From Bacteroidales bacterium (GTDB lineage Bacteria > Bacteroidota > Bacteroidia > Bacteroidales > Tenuifilaceae), in contig JABFRB010000045.1 in assembly GCA_013141385.1 (NCBI GenBank), forward strand, positions 1 through 64,000: a stretch of 64,000 bases of DNA. Reading direction: 5' to 3'. Below the pieces are notes generated by a model that made no database searches, was not told where the DNA came from, and saw nothing but the letters and a program-made list of their open reading frames with translations. Within the stretch, counting starts at the first letter, position 1; the number at the start of each line of letters is the position of its first letter. A program made the position numbers and the translations under genes. This document shows, one piece after another, positions 62,280 through 64,000 of the stretch.

Positions 62280-62945
62280 TTATTCTTTAATTTTTAAATT
62301 GCTGGTATTTACAAACACTACCACTCTTGCATCATATATTCCATCATTAGGTGGGGCTCGATGTTTTGAGAAACTTTGATTAGAATCAATTTCATAAACC
62401 ATATCGGACACATCATATTTTTTTAATTTTGGGTGTTGAAACAATTTTCTTTCGGCATCCTCTTTTGCATTTTTCCATGCCCATGTTGAATCTATCTTAC
62501 CATAAGCTTCACCTATTTCACAAATTTTTTCAGATAAAATTTGAGGAGTTTCTTTTTTCTTTCCTGATTTTTCTTGTTTTTTTTGTACATCTTTAATAAT
62601 CTTGTCATCATATTTTATTGTAGGCAAAATAACATTTTTAGGAGTATCTTCAGGGGTATCAACAACTGCAAGACTATCAACTGTTAGCGTTTTAATCGGT
62701 TGTTTATTTGTTATATATTCTGTAATAACAAAAATGCTTACTATTATTCCCAAAATAACACTTATACCAACAATAAGCTTCCAACCTTTTTTCAAAAGGG
62801 ATAGAATTCCTTTTTCTGTTTGTTTATTGCTTTCCTGTGGCGTTATATTTTCCACTTTTTTGTTGCCCATTACCATATCACCATCAGAATAGACATCTCT
62901 ACCTGCAATAATGTTTTTGGATTTATCAATTTTTATGAAGCTCAT
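62280..62945 (-). CDS. Unknown single-span membrane protein
   Basis: A 221-residue protein, first of the three-gene unit. The N-terminal 35 residues contain SKNIIAGRDVYSDGDMVMGN, a glycine-containing strand repeat also seen at the start of many predicted signalling proteins. One membrane helix is at about 55-77 (LIVGISVILGIIVSIFVITE), giving a cytoplasmic N-terminus and a periplasmic C-terminus. The C-terminal 90 residues (TWAWKNAKEDAERKLFQHP, then VVVFVNTSN) resemble the LPP20 pattern of the next protein. I recognise no family. Confidence 0.6.
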   Translation of the reverse strand: MSFIKIDKSKNIIAGRDVYSDGDMVMGNKKVENITPQESNKQTEKGILSLLKKGWKLIVGISVILGIIVSIFVITEYITNKQPIKTLTVDSLAVVDTPEDTPKNVILPTIKYDDKIIKDVQKKQEKSGKKKETPQILSEKICEIGEAYGKIDSTWAWKNAKEDAERKLFQHPKLKKYDVSDMVYEIDSNQSFSKHRAPPNDGIYDARVVVFVNTSNLKIKE

Positions 62946-63358
62946 TATTTCATGTCTTTATTTTCAGTGCTCTTCATTTGCACTTTTTTTTAATGAACGC
63001 TAACTTGTTTACACCCACACCAAAGGTTTGTTTATACCCCTAAATCATGGATGTTAAAACACATCCTGTTTGTTTAACTTTTTTCTCAAACTTAGTAATT
63101 TATTCTAAATTATCAAAAAGCAATTTTGCCTTTTTTGGGATTTTAAAAAACAACCATATTCTATATTATATCAAATTGGAGATGAAAAAAACAAAAGTGT
63201 CTGCTCCTTTTGTGTTTTTGCTTTGCTGGGGAATTTTAATTTGGTATTGGTGCGGTCTAAGACCGCTATTTAATTACGATGAAGTTACGCTTCGCTAAAC
63301 TTCGACGAGCGGGGGTCGTCTACTCGATTAGGGGTTCGTACTTATTTATTTTAATCCA
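62946..63358. other. Gene-free spacer between the three-gene unit and the next small gene
   Basis: About 413 bases. A perfect palindrome GCGGTCT-A-AGACCGC lies at 63252-63266, followed by a loose hairpin at about 63279-63303 and CGAGCGGGGGTCGTCTACTC at 63305. The last motif is shared with other spacers of the island. An 83-codon frame at 63047 (+) overlaps all of these and looks like a chance frame. Confidence 0.55.
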
Positions 63359-63709
63359 TTATCTATATGAAAAATCTCCATGATTAAGTAATTCAAAATC
63401 TGTTAATTCTGAAATATAGAACATTTGAGTATTAAAATAATCTAATTTTTCACCTGAATTAAATTTTGCAGACTCGTTAATCTTAATATATTCGCCCATA
63501 TCATTGAGCATTTCCTTAATCTCACCGTCAGACCAATCACCTTTTTTACCTTCAAGTAATAAAGTCACATGAATACTTTGAGTTTTTATCTCTTTAAACT
63601 GAGGCAAATAATTAATAACGCAAGTAGCTTTCTTGGAATATTCTAACTCATACATATCAACAAATCCAATTTCAAATTGGCCCTGACTTGTTTTTAATTT
63701 AAATTTCAT
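63359..63709 (-). CDS. Hypothetical protein
   Basis: A 116-residue soluble protein with no signal or membrane helix. It has strands at the start (MKFKLKTSQGQFEIGFVDMYE) and an acidic helical middle (WSDGEIKEMLNDMGEYIK). I recognise no family. The ATG is preceded by a spacer containing GTTAGCGGTTG. It is the penultimate gene of the island; composition is in line with its neighbours by eye. Confidence 0.5.
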   Translation of the reverse strand: MKFKLKTSQGQFEIGFVDMYELEYSKKATCVINYLPQFKEIKTQSIHVTLLLEGKKGDWSDGEIKEMLNDMGEYIKINESAKFNSGEKLDYFNTQMFYISELTDFELLNHGDFSYR

Positions 63710-63745
63710 AACCCTTTTGTTTTGTTAGCGGTTGTTTTCAAATAT

Positions 63746-63943
63746 TTACTTGTTGCATTCGCAATTTTCTTTTACAAAAGCTTCACACTCTTCAAGTGTT
63801 CCGTTAAAAACACAATCCATTAAACCGTGGGGTTTATCTGGAGGACAAATTATTTTACAATTTTTGTAAGGAGGTTTTAAACCATAAACATTCTGGTTTA
63901 CATAAACCCCACATAAGTTCTTAGGAATTCCAACATTTATCAT
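63746..63943 (-). CDS. Small cysteine-rich hypothetical protein
   Basis: A 65-residue protein with six cysteines (C11, C29, C33, C44, C53 and two in CECN at the end, to be checked) and several Gly/Pro, lacking a signal peptide. The spacing does not match a zinc ribbon I know. It begins MINVGIPKNLCGVYVNQNVY. It is the right-most gene and may be one of a pair with the gene 36 bases downstream. Function unknown. Confidence 0.45.
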   Translation of the reverse strand: MINVGIPKNLCGVYVNQNVYGLKPPYKNCKIICPPDKPHGLMDCVFNGTLEECEAFVKENCECNK

Positions 63944-64000
63944 AATCTTAATATTTATTTTTTATTTATATTATTGACTTTATAAAAAGTTTATTTTTTA

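Noticed and set aside
63047-63298. An 83-codon plus-strand frame with one hydrophobic segment
   Set aside because: It runs through a palindrome and the CGAGYGGGGG spacer, faces against all neighbouring genes and has no ribosome site.
1-64000. CRISPR array, tRNA or rRNA genes, intact insertion sequence
   Set aside because: No regularly spaced direct repeats, cloverleaf-like segment, rRNA-like conserved block or transposase frame was found by reading.

Overview
The window looks like chromosomal DNA of an AT-rich Bacteroidetes bacterium, probably an anaerobic member of the Bacteroidales/Marinilabiliales group. Three things point there. Several genes carry Bacteroidetes-type -7 promoter boxes (TAnnTTTG, for example before rpsF, mce, cysQ and the RelE/ParE-type toxin-antitoxin pair). 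The gene families are typical: GH92, DUF4293, an LptD of the Bacteroidetes type, SpoIIE phosphatases with TPRs, and a Na+-pumping methylmalonyl-CoA decarboxylase operon of propionate fermenters. The order rpsF-rpsR-rplI is also standard. The genus cannot be named from sequence alone.

Layout. 1-17401 is a surface polysaccharide (O-antigen or capsule) locus. It has two Wzy/WaaL-type membrane proteins (one cut by the left edge), a non-hydrolysing UDP-GlcNAc 2-epimerase, a WecA/WbpL-type initiating transferase, a Wzx flippase, four glycosyltransferases, a TIGR04325-type methyltransferase, an FdtA/FdtB pair for a dTDP-3-amino-3,6-dideoxyhexose, the complete CapE-CapF-CapG route to UDP-N-acetyl-L-fucosamine, a deacetylase-like lipoprotein and a Wzz-like chain-length protein. 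galE follows. 18617-22689 (minus) is the mce-mmdA-oadG-mmdC-mmdB operon, which decarboxylates methylmalonyl-CoA and pumps Na+. 23007-32225 holds a GH92 mannosidase, an MFS transporter and two tandem FtsX/MacB-type permeases. 32281-43825 is housekeeping: DUF4293, nucleoside phosphorylase, SirB1-like protein, ribosomal proteins S6/S18/L9, RidA, a PabA/TrpG amidotransferase, LptD, an N-acetylmuramoyl-L-alanine amidase, an MCE protein and DnaA.

44197-57317 mixes signalling and sugar metabolism: a TPR-SpoIIE phosphatase, CysQ, PepD, a short rubredoxin gene, a SiaC-like DUF1987 protein, a tightly coupled operon of an exported ankyrin-repeat protein (with a barrel-like C-terminus) and a lipoprotein, GalM, an aldo/keto reductase and a GH31 glucosidase bracketed by two copies of one repeat.

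57461-64000 is an accessory island. Its genes all lie on the minus strand: a Fic protein, a RelE/ParE-type toxin-antitoxin pair, an MNT-HEPN-MNT set, a compact three-gene envelope module (membrane protein, LPP20-like/barrel protein, DUF1566 lipoprotein) and two unknown small proteins. They are separated by spacers that share short motifs. The best candidates for something undescribed are the three-gene envelope module, the ankyrin/barrel operon and the spacer repeats. No tRNA, rRNA, CRISPR array or intact insertion sequence was seen.
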